Counted from the stretch's first letter, positions 17,890 to 28,277 are shown. The stretch is DNA of 64,000 bases from Brevibacillus antibioticus (GCF_005217615.1 NZ_SZNK01000001.1:4094001-4158000), one strand, 5' to 3'. Notes: generated by a model not told the origin, from the sequence alone. A program made the numbers and translations.

Positions 17890-18114
17890 GTACTTCCATC
17901 CTCCTTTTTCTTCCTGTACGTTCATTATAGGGGAGAGTGGAAATTGTTACAAATTGCTTTGTCATCTGCCATTGGAAAAACTACTGCCTTTATTTGTCTG
18001 ATACACTAGACAGAACGATTTAAAAAACTCCGAAATTTTTTCGCATCCCGTGTCAGATAATCCGTGAACCAGAAGTCTACATAGTAAATCAACAAATCAC
18101 GAGGAGTTTTTGCG

Positions 18115-19875
18115 ATGGAACACTTGGTTATCAAGCCTAAGACTCAAGAAGAACAAGGCCAGACAGACGACGAGACTTTGGTAGAGCAGGCAAAAGCGGG
18201 AGATCAGGAGGCGTTTAGCGAGCTGGTCAGGCGTCATCGCTCCAAAGTATACGGCTATGCACGGTCGTACACACAAGAAGCCTTTCTTGCTGAAGACATC
18301 GTTCAGGATGCTCTCATTCGCGCCTTTTTGCACCTGGGAACGCTGGTGGACAGCCGACGTTTCCTTCCCTGGCTGCACCGGATTGTACGTAATCAGGCGT
18401 ACACACGGCTTTCGAAGGGGGCGCAAAAAAGGGAGACCGTCTTCTCAAGTCTGGGCAAACAAACGCATGAGCAGGAGCCGACTGACTGGGAGGACCTCGA
18501 TAGTATCCTGCACAGGCTGGGACGGTCTTGGTCACACTCTGCGCAGCACACTAATCCCGAAGAGGTCATGGTGAGGCGTGAACTGTTTGAGACAATCAGG
18601 AGCCTGCTGTACTGCCTCAATCCTCGGGAGAGACGCATCGTGGAATCTCATTTTTTTGATCATTTGGCCCCCCATGAGATCGCCCACATGTTCCAGATGT
18701 CTCAGGCGAATGTCTACCAAGTGCTATCGCGTTCTCGCAAAAAACTGATTCAGGAAAAAACTCGTGTCGTTGTTGATCAATACATGAAGACGAGAAAGGT
18801 TGCGGGGAGTATGAAACAAGCAGTATTGAATAAGCCAGAAGCATTCACGATGCCTACTTGGGTTACTTGCGCAGCAGCACTATACGGATTGGTAGAATCG
18901 ACCGAACGCAAAATGTCTTTGCCGATGATTCTTGGACTGAGCGGGCATGCCTTTCGCCTGACGATCGTTCCTGAAACTATTCATATTGCTGGCCCGACGA
19001 TGTTTCACTTTCAGCGAGTCTTGCAGCAGGGTTTGAAAAACATGGGCTTTGAATCTCGTGCCGTCAGCTCGAATCATCTTTCCTGCGAACCAAGCATGAA
19101 TGCCAATCAAGTTGCTCCCTCGCTATTGACCCCGGAGGCACGCGAAAAGCGTCAGCTGTCTGTCCTCCTGCCAGAAGCATTGGAGCTGGTTCACCGCTCC
19201 ATCGACAAAGGGCACCCTGTGCTTACTTGGGACCTATTCATGCCAGAGTTCGGATTGATCTACGGCTATGATGATGAAAAAAGAGTGTTTTACGCAGGCG
19301 ACAACTGCCGAAACGACAGTACCATTCCCTATGAAAACTTGGGGCGGGGTATCCTCGAGGAGCTATTTGTGCTTGCCATCGACCGTGCCTTTCCAATCGA
19401 TCAACGCACGATGCTCGCAAATGCACTCCAATCTGCACTCGTTCATTATCGTGGAGAAGAACCGCAGGACGAGAGCTGCGCCAATGGCCTAGCCGCCTAT
19501 GCTGCTTGGCAGGAAGCCTATGAAAAGGGAACGGTTGAGCCGAATGGCAACGCCTATACGACCGTGGTGAACGGGGATGCACGTCGCTACGCCTCTCTTT
19601 TCTGGACCGAAATCGTTAATACGTGGACAGATTCTGTGTTTGATGAGATTCGTCCGCTGATGAAAGAAGCGGCTGACTTGTACGGGGCGATTGCTGATGA
19701 CTTTGACACGTTAAGCAAGCTCTTCCCGTTCCCTGCTGGAGGCGAGCCAAACGATGCGGAGCAGGGTAAGCAGGCAATTGCGTTGTTGCAGGCGATTGAG
19801 CGAAATGAGCGCGAGGCTGTATCTGTACTGGAACAAATACAAACGGGACTCACTGCAAATCAGGCGCGCACATAA
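18115..19875 (+). CDS. ECF-type sigma factor fused to BtrH/C39-like domain
   Basis: A 586-residue two-part protein. Residues 20-215 are a sigma-70 family ECF factor: region 2 at about 28-95 (DQEAFSELVRRHRSKVYGYA, IVQDALIRAFLHLG, RFLPWLHRIVRN) and region 4 at about 155-212 (LNPRERRIVESHFFDHLAPH, then QANVYQVLSRSRKKL). Residues 245-586 resemble the BtrH_N/DUF4872 protein encoded at 6866: TWVTCAAALYGLVEST with Cys252, a later PEFGLIYGYDDEKRVFYAGD segment, and a helical tail. Where the BtrH-like protein has H-Y-x-V-I-Y-G this has E-F-G-L-I-Y-G, so the catalytic histidine appears lost and the domain may be a sensor. No anti-sigma gene is adjacent. RBS ACGAGGAGTTTTTGCG. Confidence 0.75.
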   Translation: MEHLVIKPKTQEEQGQTDDETLVEQAKAGDQEAFSELVRRHRSKVYGYARSYTQEAFLAEDIVQDALIRAFLHLGTLVDSRRFLPWLHRIVRNQAYTRLSKGAQKRETVFSSLGKQTHEQEPTDWEDLDSILHRLGRSWSHSAQHTNPEEVMVRRELFETIRSLLYCLNPRERRIVESHFFDHLAPHEIAHMFQMSQANVYQVLSRSRKKLIQEKTRVVVDQYMKTRKVAGSMKQAVLNKPEAFTMPTWVTCAAALYGLVESTERKMSLPMILGLSGHAFRLTIVPETIHIAGPTMFHFQRVLQQGLKNMGFESRAVSSNHLSCEPSMNANQVAPSLLTPEAREKRQLSVLLPEALELVHRSIDKGHPVLTWDLFMPEFGLIYGYDDEKRVFYAGDNCRNDSTIPYENLGRGILEELFVLAIDRAFPIDQRTMLANALQSALVHYRGEEPQDESCANGLAAYAAWQEAYEKGTVEPNGNAYTTVVNGDARRYASLFWTEIVNTWTDSVFDEIRPLMKEAADLYGAIADDFDTLSKLFPFPAGGEPNDAEQGKQAIALLQAIERNEREAVSVLEQIQTGLTANQART

Positions 19876-19884
19876 AAGGGATAG

Positions 19885-19921
19885 AAAAAAGAACGCAGTC
19901 AGAAAAGCTGCGTTCTTTTTC
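19885..19921. terminator. Bidirectional terminator
   Basis: AAAAAAGAACGCAG pairs with CTGCGTTCTTTTT around a short loop, between the convergent sigma-fusion gene and the YcdB-like gene. Confidence 0.8.
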
Positions 19922-19928
19922 GTTCAAA

Positions 19929-21626
19929 TTATTCCTCGTATTCGCCCCATTCAAGTGTGCCTTTTACAGCATCTACGTAAGGCCAGCTCTTGCTCTTGTC
20001 AACCGTATAGACAAGGGTGAGAAAAGGAGCTTGTTTGCCTTTGTAGGTTGGCCAGAAGTAGGACAGCTTTACAGGGAGATTTTTGGCTACGATTTCAGCA
20101 GCTTGTTGCTCCGTTACGGATGGCTTCAAGATGGGAAGAGTACCCTCTTTTTCCGGCAAATTCACAATGAAAGTAACTACTTGTCCACTCTCTATATCAA
20201 CCTTCATCCAATAGTAACGGTCGAACACAGGCAACCCATCGTGCAATTCATAAAAAATGAAGGTATACGTTCCTGTTCCTGTGTCCTCCTCCTCTTCACC
20301 CTCTCCTTCATTCAACTCGATCATCCAATCGGCCAATTTCGGCTGTTTATATGGATCAAATATCTCAACCTGCCATTCAGTAGAGGATTTAGCGGCATAT
20401 GGCTCGATGAAGGAAATTGCTTTTTTCAAGGCTTCTTCTTTCGATAAGGGAACAGGCAAGCTTTTTGTTTCCATAAAAATATCCGCACTAGTGACCGCTC
20501 CCGTAGAAGCATCCACCGAAATAGACACGTCTTCATACCCAAACTCATCGCTCCAGGAATGTATGATCTCACCATCAACTTCTCCTGTGTAGTATTCTGT
20601 GAACATCACCTTCGTATCCACGTCAAACAAGCCCGCGACGACTTTTTCTCCATCTGCCCTGCTTTTGACAATAAGCGGCTCTCCTTTTGGCGATAGCGTA
20701 ATATTCTTCACGTTGTCAGGATTTCTTTTTCCATTCCCGGCTAATTCAGTTCCATGAGTGAAGTCAATCTGCTTTCCTGTCACGGCATCGATGTAAGCGT
20801 TATTCATCCATAAGTATTGCATGCCCGGCTTGGCATCTTTCCCTTCCAGCACATAGCCCAATTCAAGACGATCAGGAGTGAAAAACTGCTTTTTGACAGC
20901 TTCTGGTGTCAGTGCCGTTTTCGGATCTGGGACCTTGACCCCTCTCAAATTAAATGGGGTACTGGATACCTCCAAAAGATGACCATCATAATCTGTCGTA
21001 CTGGATACCTCCAAAAGATTACCAGCATAATCCGTCGCCACGTATATGCCCGCTCCATTTCCCAATATCTCCAGCCCATTTAGTAACGTTGGATAAGAAA
21101 CAATACGGTATATTGCTAACGGATCAGTCAAAATTTCAGAGTCTACTTCTTCAACAGCGTTCGATAATTGAGGAGAGCCTATTTGTTTTCTTTTGTCTGC
21201 TCCCAATAACTCAAGCACTGCATTTTCTGCCCGTTGCAAAATAACCTCGTCTGTCGCAATTTCCCCTTGCTTCCAAATAGGCAAACTAGCGCTGTACATG
21301 AACAGCTCTCCAGTTTTGCTGTCAAAGACAACAGTAGCACCCATGTCATTGGATTCGGGACTTCTCAAGTAGAGCTTTAACAGTTTTTCATCGCTCTCAC
21401 TTTTCACAATCGTTCGTTTCGTCAATGCTTTCAATGCAGGCTCCAGCTTTTCTAAAGCAGCTACGATCTGAGTGGCCCGCTCCGGAAGCTTTTCCTCGCT
21501 TTTTGTTGCAGATGCAATGTGGCTAGGATGGATTTCAGGACTTGCAGCCAAGGCTGTTCCATTTGTTGCTGACAACATCATTGCTATTGTCAAAGCGATT
21601 GCTATGCGTTTTCCATTTCGTTTCAT
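19929..21626 (-). CDS. YcdB/YcdC-repeat secreted protein
   Basis: A 565-residue exported protein. The signal peptide is MKRNGKRIAIALTIAMMLSA... with cleavage near TALAAS. The mature part carries YcdB/YcdC-type repeats related to PepSY domains: the pattern 'SKEEALKKAISFIEPYAAKS' and 'VTEQQAAEIVAKNLPVKLSY' marks the repeat starts. These domains are thought to bind or inhibit peptidases; the exact role here is unknown. The start is set by GGAGGGGAATTA. It is a tandem paralogue of the next gene. A 39-bp direct repeat at 20959-21036 duplicates 13 residues (TDYAGNLLEVSST / TDYDGHLLEVSST). Confidence 0.75.
   Translation of the reverse strand: MKRNGKRIAIALTIAMMLSATNGTALAASPEIHPSHIASATKSEEKLPERATQIVAALEKLEPALKALTKRTIVKSESDEKLLKLYLRSPESNDMGATVVFDSKTGELFMYSASLPIWKQGEIATDEVILQRAENAVLELLGADKRKQIGSPQLSNAVEEVDSEILTDPLAIYRIVSYPTLLNGLEILGNGAGIYVATDYAGNLLEVSSTTDYDGHLLEVSSTPFNLRGVKVPDPKTALTPEAVKKQFFTPDRLELGYVLEGKDAKPGMQYLWMNNAYIDAVTGKQIDFTHGTELAGNGKRNPDNVKNITLSPKGEPLIVKSRADGEKVVAGLFDVDTKVMFTEYYTGEVDGEIIHSWSDEFGYEDVSISVDASTGAVTSADIFMETKSLPVPLSKEEALKKAISFIEPYAAKSSTEWQVEIFDPYKQPKLADWMIELNEGEGEEEEDTGTGTYTFIFYELHDGLPVFDRYYWMKVDIESGQVVTFIVNLPEKEGTLPILKPSVTEQQAAEIVAKNLPVKLSYFWPTYKGKQAPFLTLVYTVDKSKSWPYVDAVKGTLEWGEYEE
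20959..21036 (-). repeat. 39-bp tandem duplication inside the YcdB-like gene
   Basis: Two head-to-tail 39-base copies (20959-20997 and 20998-21036) differ at only a few positions. Both are in frame, so the protein gains 13 residues. The paralogue at 21646 has only one copy at this place (DFAGHLIGVSFEP). Confidence 0.85.
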
Positions 21627-21645
21627 TAATTCCCCTCCTTCTTTC

Positions 21646-23280
21646 TTAATCCTCGTACTCTCCCCATTTAAACGATCCATTTACCGCATCTACAGTTGGC
21701 CAGCCTTTGCTGGTATCGAGTTTGTAGGCAAGAATGGGAGCATTATGATCACTGGATGTCGGCCAAATGTAAGTCAGCTTTACCGGTACATTTTTGGCGA
21801 AAATTTCAGCAACTTGCTGGTCTGTTACGGATGGTTTGAGCACAGGATATTTGCGATCCTCTGCGGGAACTGAGGCTAGGAACTCTGCGACTTGTCCTTT
21901 AATTGGATCAATAACTACTCCATAGGAATACTCCATGACTGGTATACCGTTTTGTTTCTCGAAAAATAAGAAGCCATACTGCTCGATAGATTTCTTTTCT
22001 TCTGTCTCTTGCTTGTTATCCTTATTCGAAAGAACCTTCAGAGCCAGTGGATCTTCTGGTTTGATCCGTTCGTACATTTCGACTTGCCATTCGGATTTTT
22101 TAGCATAAGGCTCCAGGAAAGCAATCGCCTTTTGTAACGACTGTTCTTTGGTGAGCGGAGCAGGAAGATTTGGGATATGCGTCCAATATAGATAACCGCC
22201 AATCTCTCCTGTCAATTGGTCTACCATTACAGAAGCGTAATTGACTTCAACATAGTTCGCCCAATAATGATTGATTATGCCGTCCTGCTCCTCCTTTCGA
22301 TAGGTCGGATACGTCTTCTTCGTATCTATTCCAAACAGTCGCTCTAAAATTTGTGTATCCGTTGCATTTTTCTCAATGAATGGCTTTGCCTGGGGCTTCA
22401 AGGAAATATTTTTCAGATCGGCAGCATTTAGCTTGCCTTCCCCGTTTTCTTCCCCCCATCCATCAACGATCTGCTTGCCTGTCAGTGCATCAAATATTGG
22501 AGATGTTCTTAGCTTATACGCTAATCCAGACTTGCCTTCACTACCTTCACTGCCTTCCCATACATAACCATGCTGGATGCGTTCAGGTGTAAAAATCTGC
22601 TTCTGGATTGCCTCTTTTGCGACAGCTTTTTTCGGGTCAGCAACTTGAACTCCCTTCAAATCGAGCGGTTCAAACGAGACCCCGATTAAATGACCGGCGA
22701 AATCCATGTCTATATCTATGCCAAAACGCGTTCCTTCTATTTCCAGACCGTTCAACAGAATCGGATAATAGACATTTCGGTATTCAATTTCCTCTTCCTC
22801 ATCATCCACGAATGTTGACAATTGTGGGGCATCCGTCAAGCTCCGCTTCTTCGCCCCAAGCAACTCCTCAACGGCTTTATCGGCTTTTTTCAAAATGGCC
22901 TCATCTGTTGCTATTTCTTTCTCATCCCAGATGATGGTGTCAGCCTCGAAACCAACCATATCACCGCTATTGCGATCAAAAAGGATATACGCATCCTCGT
23001 GTATGTTGTCTGGATGATGCATAGTCAAGACCACTTGATTTTCATCTTGCTCGGAAATGAAGACTTCCCGCACCGTCAAAGTTTTTAAAGCAGGCTCCAG
23101 CTTCTCCAGCGCAGCGACAATCTCTACCGCACGAGTAGGCAGCTTGACTTGTTCTTTTGATGGAGTTTCTGCATTTTTCAAGATCATTTCCGGGCTTGCA
23201 GCAAATGCCTGGGCACCCGTTCCCAGCAGCATGGTTGTCACTGCAAAAGCAGCCGTTGCACTTTTCCAATTTTGTGTCAT
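21646..23280 (-). CDS. YcdB/YcdC-repeat secreted protein, paralogue
   Basis: A 544-residue exported protein with signal peptide MTQNWKSATAAFAVTTMLLG... cut near AFAASP. It has the same layout as the protein encoded 20 bases downstream: ATEIVAALEKLEPALK-type opening (here AVEIVAALEKLEPALKTLTV), repeats starting TKEQSLQKAIAFLEPYAKKS and VTDQQVAEIFAKNVPVKLTY, and the ending VDAVNGSFKWGEYED. The two genes arose by tandem duplication and diverged. The second ATG is taken as start since AGGAGAAATGTTC is spaced correctly for it. Confidence 0.75.
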   Translation of the reverse strand: MTQNWKSATAAFAVTTMLLGTGAQAFAASPEMILKNAETPSKEQVKLPTRAVEIVAALEKLEPALKTLTVREVFISEQDENQVVLTMHHPDNIHEDAYILFDRNSGDMVGFEADTIIWDEKEIATDEAILKKADKAVEELLGAKKRSLTDAPQLSTFVDDEEEEIEYRNVYYPILLNGLEIEGTRFGIDIDMDFAGHLIGVSFEPLDLKGVQVADPKKAVAKEAIQKQIFTPERIQHGYVWEGSEGSEGKSGLAYKLRTSPIFDALTGKQIVDGWGEENGEGKLNAADLKNISLKPQAKPFIEKNATDTQILERLFGIDTKKTYPTYRKEEQDGIINHYWANYVEVNYASVMVDQLTGEIGGYLYWTHIPNLPAPLTKEQSLQKAIAFLEPYAKKSEWQVEMYERIKPEDPLALKVLSNKDNKQETEEKKSIEQYGFLFFEKQNGIPVMEYSYGVVIDPIKGQVAEFLASVPAEDRKYPVLKPSVTDQQVAEIFAKNVPVKLTYIWPTSSDHNAPILAYKLDTSKGWPTVDAVNGSFKWGEYED

Positions 23281-23369
23281 GAACATTTCTCCTAATCAAT
23301 TATGATGATAGCTACGCATTCTATCTTACTTTTTTCCCACTATTTAGCATAGATCTCCGTACAAAAAAA

Positions 23370-23401
23370 ACAGCACTCTCCCCTTACAGAGAAAGTGCTG
23401 T
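23370..23401 (-). terminator. gatCAB operon terminator
   Basis: ACAGCACT pairs with AGTGCTGT; on the minus strand it is followed by a run of T (TTTTTTTTGTACGG), directly after gatB. Confidence 0.8.
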
Positions 23402-23413
23402 CGTATGTTTTGC

Positions 23414-24850
23414 CTACAGGCTGTTCAATACTTCCTGAATCAACTTGTTTACCATTCCCGGGTTTGCCTTACCTTTGGTTTGCTTCATGACTTGGCCTAC
23501 AAAGAAAGCAGCTGCTTTTTCGTTTCCAGACTTGAAGTCTGCCACGGCTTGCGGGTTGGAATTGACCGCATCGACGACGACTTGACGCAGAGCGCCTTCA
23601 TCGCTAATTTGGACAAGTCCTTTTTCTTCGACAATCTGCTTCGGCTCTTTGCCGGTCTCGACCATCTCTTTGAAGACGGTTTTGGCGATTTTGGAGGAAA
23701 TGGTTCCGTCCTCGATCAGCTTGATCATCTCACCCAAGCCTTTTGGTGTCATTTTCACATCAGCAAACACCAGGTTGTTGGCGTTGAGGTGTGCCAACAG
23801 GTCAACCATCAGCCAGTTTGCTACTGACTTTGGCTCTGCTCCTGTTTTCACAGTCTCATCAAAGAAATCAGCCGTCTCCTTGGAGATCGTTATGACTCCG
23901 GCATCATCCTTAGACAAGCCGAATTCGTTCACATAGCGAGCCTGACGAGCATCTGGCAGCTCTGGAATGGTTGCGCGAACCGCTTCAATCCACTCCTCGG
24001 AAATCTGCATGCGAACCAGATCCGGGTCTGGGAAGTAACGATAGTCGTGCGCTTCCTCTTTGGAACGCATCGTCAACGTCTTCTTGTTCGCTTCATCCCA
24101 ACGGCGCGTTTCCTGAACGACCTTGCCACCGGAAGAAACTACCTCCGTCTGACGCAGTACCTCGTACTCCAAGCCCATTTGTACATTGCGGAAGGAGTTC
24201 ATGTTTTTCAGCTCAGCCTTGGTTCCGAATTCTTCTTGACCATATGGACGAATCGATACGTTAGCATCGCAACGCAGGGAGCCTTGTTCCATGCGAACGT
24301 CAGATACTTCGGTGTACTGAATGATCGCTTTCAGCTTTTCCAGATACGCACGTGCTTCCTCCGGTGTGCGGATGTCTGGCTCAGAAACGATCTCGACGAG
24401 CGGTACCCCTACGCGGTTGAAGTCTACGAGAGACTCTCCACCAAAATCGCTGTGCGTCAGCTTGCCCGCATCCTCTTCCAGATGCAGACGAGTGATCCCA
24501 ATGCGCTTCGTCTCACCGTTTACCTCGATGTCGATCCAGCCATTGTAGCCGATCGGCTGGTCAAACTGCGAGATTTGGTACGCTTTTGGCGAGTCTGGAT
24601 AAAAGTAGTTCTTGCGGTCGAACTTGGTCTCGCGGGAAATCTCACAGTTGAGGGCGAGTGCTGCTTTCATCGCGAACTCTACCGCTTGCTTGTTCGTTAC
24701 AGGCAGTACACCTGGATGTCCCAAGCAGATCGGGCATGTATGTGTATTCGGCGGTGCACCAAATTCAGTCGGGCAGCCGCAAAAGATTTTACTGTTGGTC
24801 GATAGCTCGGCGTGAACCTCCAAGCCGATGACGGTTTCGTACTTGCTCAT
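23414..24850 (-). CDS. gatB: Asp/Glu-tRNA amidotransferase subunit B
   Basis: A 478-residue GatB. It starts [23 protein letters not shown] and shows the kinase-fold motifs [40 protein letters not shown] and [20 protein letters not shown], followed by the helical and YqeY-like tail that binds tRNA (ending [19 protein letters not shown]). GatB phosphorylates Glu- or Asp-charged tRNA so that it can be amidated to Gln- or Asn-tRNA. It is the last gene of gatC-gatA-gatB with a 4-base gap after gatA. RBS GAGGGGGTAAGAGC. Confidence 0.97.
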   Translation of the reverse strand: MSKYETVIGLEVHAELSTNSKIFCGCPTEFGAPPNTHTCPICLGHPGVLPVTNKQAVEFAMKAALALNCEISRETKFDRKNYFYPDSPKAYQISQFDQPIGYNGWIDIEVNGETKRIGITRLHLEEDAGKLTHSDFGGESLVDFNRVGVPLVEIVSEPDIRTPEEARAYLEKLKAIIQYTEVSDVRMEQGSLRCDANVSIRPYGQEEFGTKAELKNMNSFRNVQMGLEYEVLRQTEVVSSGGKVVQETRRWDEANKKTLTMRSKEEAHDYRYFPDPDLVRMQISEEWIEAVRATIPELPDARQARYVNEFGLSKDDAGVITISKETADFFDETVKTGAEPKSVANWLMVDLLAHLNANNLVFADVKMTPKGLGEMIKLIEDGTISSKIAKTVFKEMVETGKEPKQIVEEKGLVQISDEGALRQVVVDAVNSNPQAVADFKSGNEKAAAFFVGQVMKQTKGKANPGMVNKLIQEVLNSL

Positions 24851-24854
24851 GCTC

Positions 24855-26327
24855 TTACCCCCTCACCCATTCCGGTTTGCGACCGTAGAAGCCTGCTGTT
24901 TGCTCATACGCATGGGCTACGCGCAATACGGTGGATTCGTCAAATGCACGACCTACGATCTGCAAACCGATCGGCAGACCGTTTTTGGAGAATCCGCACG
25001 GCACGCTGATTGCTGGCAGACCAGCCAGGTTTACAGGAACGGTACAAATATCCTCCAGATACATTTTCACCGGATCATCTACATTTTCGCCTACTTTGAA
25101 AGCGGTAGAAGGCGTGGTTGGATGCAGGATGACATCAAAGTCAGCAAAAATGCTATTGAAGTCCTGAATGATCAGGGTACGCACCTGCTGTGCCTTTTTG
25201 TAGTAAGCATCGTAGTAACCAGACGAGAGCGCGTAGGTTCCGAGCATGATGCGGCGCTTCACTTCTGGGCCAAAGCCTTGGCTGCGGGATTCCTTGTACA
25301 GATCAATCAGGTTTGCCGCATTGTCTGCACGCACACCATAACGTACGCCGTCAAAACGAGCCAGGTTGGACGAAGCTTCCGACGAAGACAAGAGGTAGTA
25401 AGCTGGCACCGCATATTCCGTATGCGGCATGGAAACCTCGCTCCATGTAGCACCCATGCTCTCCAGCTGCTTCAATGCTGCCAGAACAGCATCGCGAACC
25501 TCAGGGTCAATCCCTTCTCCGATCAACTCTTTCGGTACGCCGATACGCAGTCCTTTTACATCTCCAGTCAATGCGGACAGGTAATCCGGTACGCCCACAT
25601 TGGCAGAGGTAGAGTCGTATTCATCATGTCCCGCAATCGCTTGCAGCACATAGGCGGAATCCTCAACGTTTTTCGTCACAGGCCCGATTTGATCCAGCGA
25701 GGACGCGAACGCAACCAGCCCGAAACGGGATACGCGTCCATACGTAGGCTTTAAGCCGACAACGCCACAAAAAGCAGCAGGCTGACGGATGGAGCCACCT
25801 GTATCAGAGCCAAGTGTGAAGTAAAAATGACGCGCAGCCATTGCCGCTGCTGAGCCACCGGAAGAGCCTCCCGGAACGTAGTCGGTGTTCCACGGGTTTT
25901 TCGCTGGGAAAAAGCCGGAATTTTCGTTGGAGCCGCCCATCGCAAACTCATCCATGTTCAGCTTCGCAACGATGACCGCATCGGCATCCTTCACCTTTTT
26001 GGAAACAGTCCCGTCATGGACAGGATCGTAGTTCGCCAAAAATTTGCTCGCGCAAGTCGTGCGAACGTCTTTTGTAACTAGGTTGTCCTTCAGTCCAGCA
26101 GGCAAGCCGTAGAGAAGCCCCAGTTCCTCATTTCCCTTGACCAGACGCTCGTCCAATTGACGGGCATGAGCCAAGGCTCCCTCTTCATCTACATGCAGGA
26201 CGGATTTGACTTCTCCGTCATGCTCCTTGATGCTAGCGATGGAAGCCTGCACCAGATCCGTTACCGAAATCTCTTTTGCGCGCAGAGCGCTATGTATCTC
26301 AGACAATCGCTTGTCAAACAGCGACAC
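24855..26327 (-). CDS. gatA: Asp/Glu-tRNA amidotransferase subunit A
   Basis: A 490-residue amidase-signature protein that frees ammonia from glutamine for the transamidation. The Ser-cisSer-Lys triad is visible: Lys in [12 protein letters not shown] (about residue 79), and serines in [20 protein letters not shown] with [14 protein letters not shown] following. It starts with GTG after AGGGAGGAACCCACT. It is coupled to gatB downstream and follows gatC by about 30 bases. Confidence 0.97.
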   Translation of the reverse strand: MSLFDKRLSEIHSALRAKEISVTDLVQASIASIKEHDGEVKSVLHVDEEGALAHARQLDERLVKGNEELGLLYGLPAGLKDNLVTKDVRTTCASKFLANYDPVHDGTVSKKVKDADAVIVAKLNMDEFAMGGSNENSGFFPAKNPWNTDYVPGGSSGGSAAAMAARHFYFTLGSDTGGSIRQPAAFCGVVGLKPTYGRVSRFGLVAFASSLDQIGPVTKNVEDSAYVLQAIAGHDEYDSTSANVGVPDYLSALTGDVKGLRIGVPKELIGEGIDPEVRDAVLAALKQLESMGATWSEVSMPHTEYAVPAYYLLSSSEASSNLARFDGVRYGVRADNAANLIDLYKESRSQGFGPEVKRRIMLGTYALSSGYYDAYYKKAQQVRTLIIQDFNSIFADFDVILHPTTPSTAFKVGENVDDPVKMYLEDICTVPVNLAGLPAISVPCGFSKNGLPIGLQIVGRAFDESTVLRVAHAYEQTAGFYGRKPEWVRG

Positions 26328-26359
26328 AGTGGGTTCCTCCCTTCTCGTTATCCAGTAGG

Positions 26360-26650
26360 TTATTCGAATACAGCCGGTACTTTAAACTGCCCGTCTTCGT
26401 GATCCGGTGCGTTTTTCAGCACGTCCTCACGCGGCAGGGACGGTCTGTTTACGTCTTCGCGCATGACATTTTTCACGTCTGTAGCATGGCTGGTTGGCTC
26501 AATATTGGATGTATCGAGCTCATTTAACTTGGCTGCAAAATCAAGAATCGCGTTCAGGTCTTTTGTATACCGCTCCGCTTCTTCCTCAGTGAGCTGCAAA
26601 CGGGCCAAATTAGCTACGTGTTCTACTTCTTTGCGAGTAATGGCACTCAT
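26360..26650 (-). CDS. gatC: Asp/Glu-tRNA amidotransferase subunit C
   Basis: A 96-residue GatC, the small belt-like subunit that stabilises GatA-GatB. It begins [20 protein letters not shown] and has the conserved [20 protein letters not shown] and [20 protein letters not shown] blocks. The ATG of MSAI is used because GGAGGTGGAAAG lies before it. It is the first gene of the operon. Confidence 0.95.
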   Translation of the reverse strand: MSAITRKEVEHVANLARLQLTEEEAERYTKDLNAILDFAAKLNELDTSNIEPTSHATDVKNVMREDVNRPSLPREDVLKNAPDHEDGQFKVPAVFE

Positions 26651-26823
26651 TCTTTCCACCTCCGAATCGTATCACATAACTTTGATCTTACTTGAAAACA
26701 GCAGGTTCAGTCAATTTTCACGGGGATTTCGGCAGGAAAAACAAATAATGTTTTCGGCAAAAAAATATTGATTGATTATTAACCAATAAAACCAATAAAG
26801 ACTTTGTACGGCTGTTGTGGTGG

Positions 26824-27025
26824 GAGGAAGCAGGAGAAAACGCTCAGCTTCTTGTCCCACCCGCTGGGGGATTCACTGCCCGACTCCATGCAAAAAGCGA
26901 AACCGCGTCCAAAGTGGTCAACTCAGGATGTTTTTCAGAGGTGGACGCTTAAGAACGTGTTTCGCTTTTTGCATTCCGTCTCGGTCGGTGTACCAAAGAT
27001 CTTCGCTTTTTTCTCCTGTTTCCTC
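26824..27025. repeat. Nested long inverted repeat (about 200 bp)
   Basis: Three nested stems are present. Outer: 26824-26840 (GAGGAAGCAGGAGAAAA) pairs with 27009-27025 with one mismatch. Middle: ATGCAAAAAGCGAAAC at 26888-26903 is the exact reverse complement of 26959-26974. Inner: GCGTCCA (26905-26911) pairs with TGGACGC (26942-26948). No protein is encoded. It could be a MITE-like element or a structured RNA. The remaining gap 27026-27605 shows a second 10-bp inverted repeat (GTACGCTAAG at 27420-27429, CTTAGCGTAC at 27445-27454) and otherwise nothing. Confidence 0.65.
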
Positions 27026-27605
27026 TACGAACTATCGCTCTGGCGATCTCATACATATCTTTGGCCATCCATTTCTTTTTTTGTGGTAAAGACGTAAACC
27101 ATGACTAGATTGACCAACTCATTTAAGGTAATTAAGTTTGCGAATGGACGCATGTGGGAATGCTTAGTCAATGTAATCACATCCATAGAAATTAGTTTTA
27201 TATCTACAATCAGAAGTTTAAAATACTAACTAAAATTTAGGTCAATTCTGAATTTTATCCTATCATACCTTAACTGACCATCGTTCACCAATTATCTTCA
27301 AATAGGGATAGATATCACTTAACTAAATCACGGAGTATTATAAATAGTTAGATAAATTCAGCCTACCTTCCCGTAGATTCTTCGCCGCTTTAGGGGTACC
27401 GCAAACATTTTACGAAAACGTACGCTAAGCATTAGTGGACATGTCTTAGCGTACACCAAGCCTATGATTTTCAATGGTTAGAGTCCTTAACGTACGACAT
27501 CCGCATTTTTGTTAGCGGTCCCCCCTTTAAGACGATCACCGCTGATAACAGCTATGAATTTAATGATTTGAAATTAAAAACAAACCCATAATATTACAAT
27601 TTTTC

Positions 27606-27634
27606 TTGACATTGGTATATTTTTGAAATAGTAT
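27606..27634 (+). promoter_or_regulatory. SigA-type promoter of the secreted-protein gene
   Basis: TTGACA at 27606-27611, a 17-base spacer and TAGTAT at 27629-27634, about 35 bases upstream of the ATG at 27668. Confidence 0.6.
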
Positions 27635-27667
27635 AAAACATAACTTTGGGAAGAGGAGAATATTAAA

Positions 27668-28273
27668 ATGAAAAAAACTTTAGTCCTATTTTTAATGTTT
27701 TGTATGTTTCTGATTCCAAGTGCTGCTTTTGCAAATTCATCTACAGATCAAGAACCTACTGTTAAAGAACCTACTGCTGAAGAGATTGCACAACTGAATG
27801 AAGCTCTTGACAAATTAATAATTGAAGCTAACAAAAAGCTTGAAGCTGGAGAAACTGATCTTTTTCTTGAAGAAAATGTTGGTGAAACAGATGGAAGTGT
27901 ATCATTATCGTTTTCTTTGAATGATACAAAACAGAAAGCAGGTTTTCAGGCATTAGCTGTAAAACCAAAAGCTTATCGTGCTACAGTAGGATATAGTGGT
28001 ATTGGATTCGATTTTCAGCATGAGCTAGGTGGTACATTTACATATGAGAATGGAAAAATTAAGGGAGCTACTAAAGATGTTGCTTTGACAGGGTTATTTT
28101 ATAGTGAATCTCACAACACTTGGATAGATTACCTCGATCCTAGTGTTTGGGTTGTAAATAGTGAAGGTTTATTTAAAGCTTTAAAGTATGGTGTAGAGTA
28201 TAAGACTTCTCTAGTAGTTGGTTTATACGGAAGTGGAGATTATAGAATATTGCAAGCGAATGTTGGTAACTAA
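27668..28273 (+). CDS. Small secreted protein, unknown function
   Basis: A 201-residue exported protein with signal peptide MKKTLVLFLMFCMFLIPSAA followed by FA, cut near residue 22. The mature N-terminus is Glu-rich with a repeated 'QEPTVKEPTAEEIAQL' flavour and helical; the C-terminal half (about 105-201) is rich in Tyr, Gly and beta-forming residues with no cysteines. RBS AGAGGAGAATATTAAA. No family is recognised. It has its own promoter and a perfect terminator and is followed by a 61-residue membrane protein gene. Confidence 0.7.
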   Translation: MKKTLVLFLMFCMFLIPSAAFANSSTDQEPTVKEPTAEEIAQLNEALDKLIIEANKKLEAGETDLFLEENVGETDGSVSLSFSLNDTKQKAGFQALAVKPKAYRATVGYSGIGFDFQHELGGTFTYENGKIKGATKDVALTGLFYSESHNTWIDYLDPSVWVVNSEGLFKALKYGVEYKTSLVVGLYGSGDYRILQANVGN

Positions 28274-28277
28274 AAAG

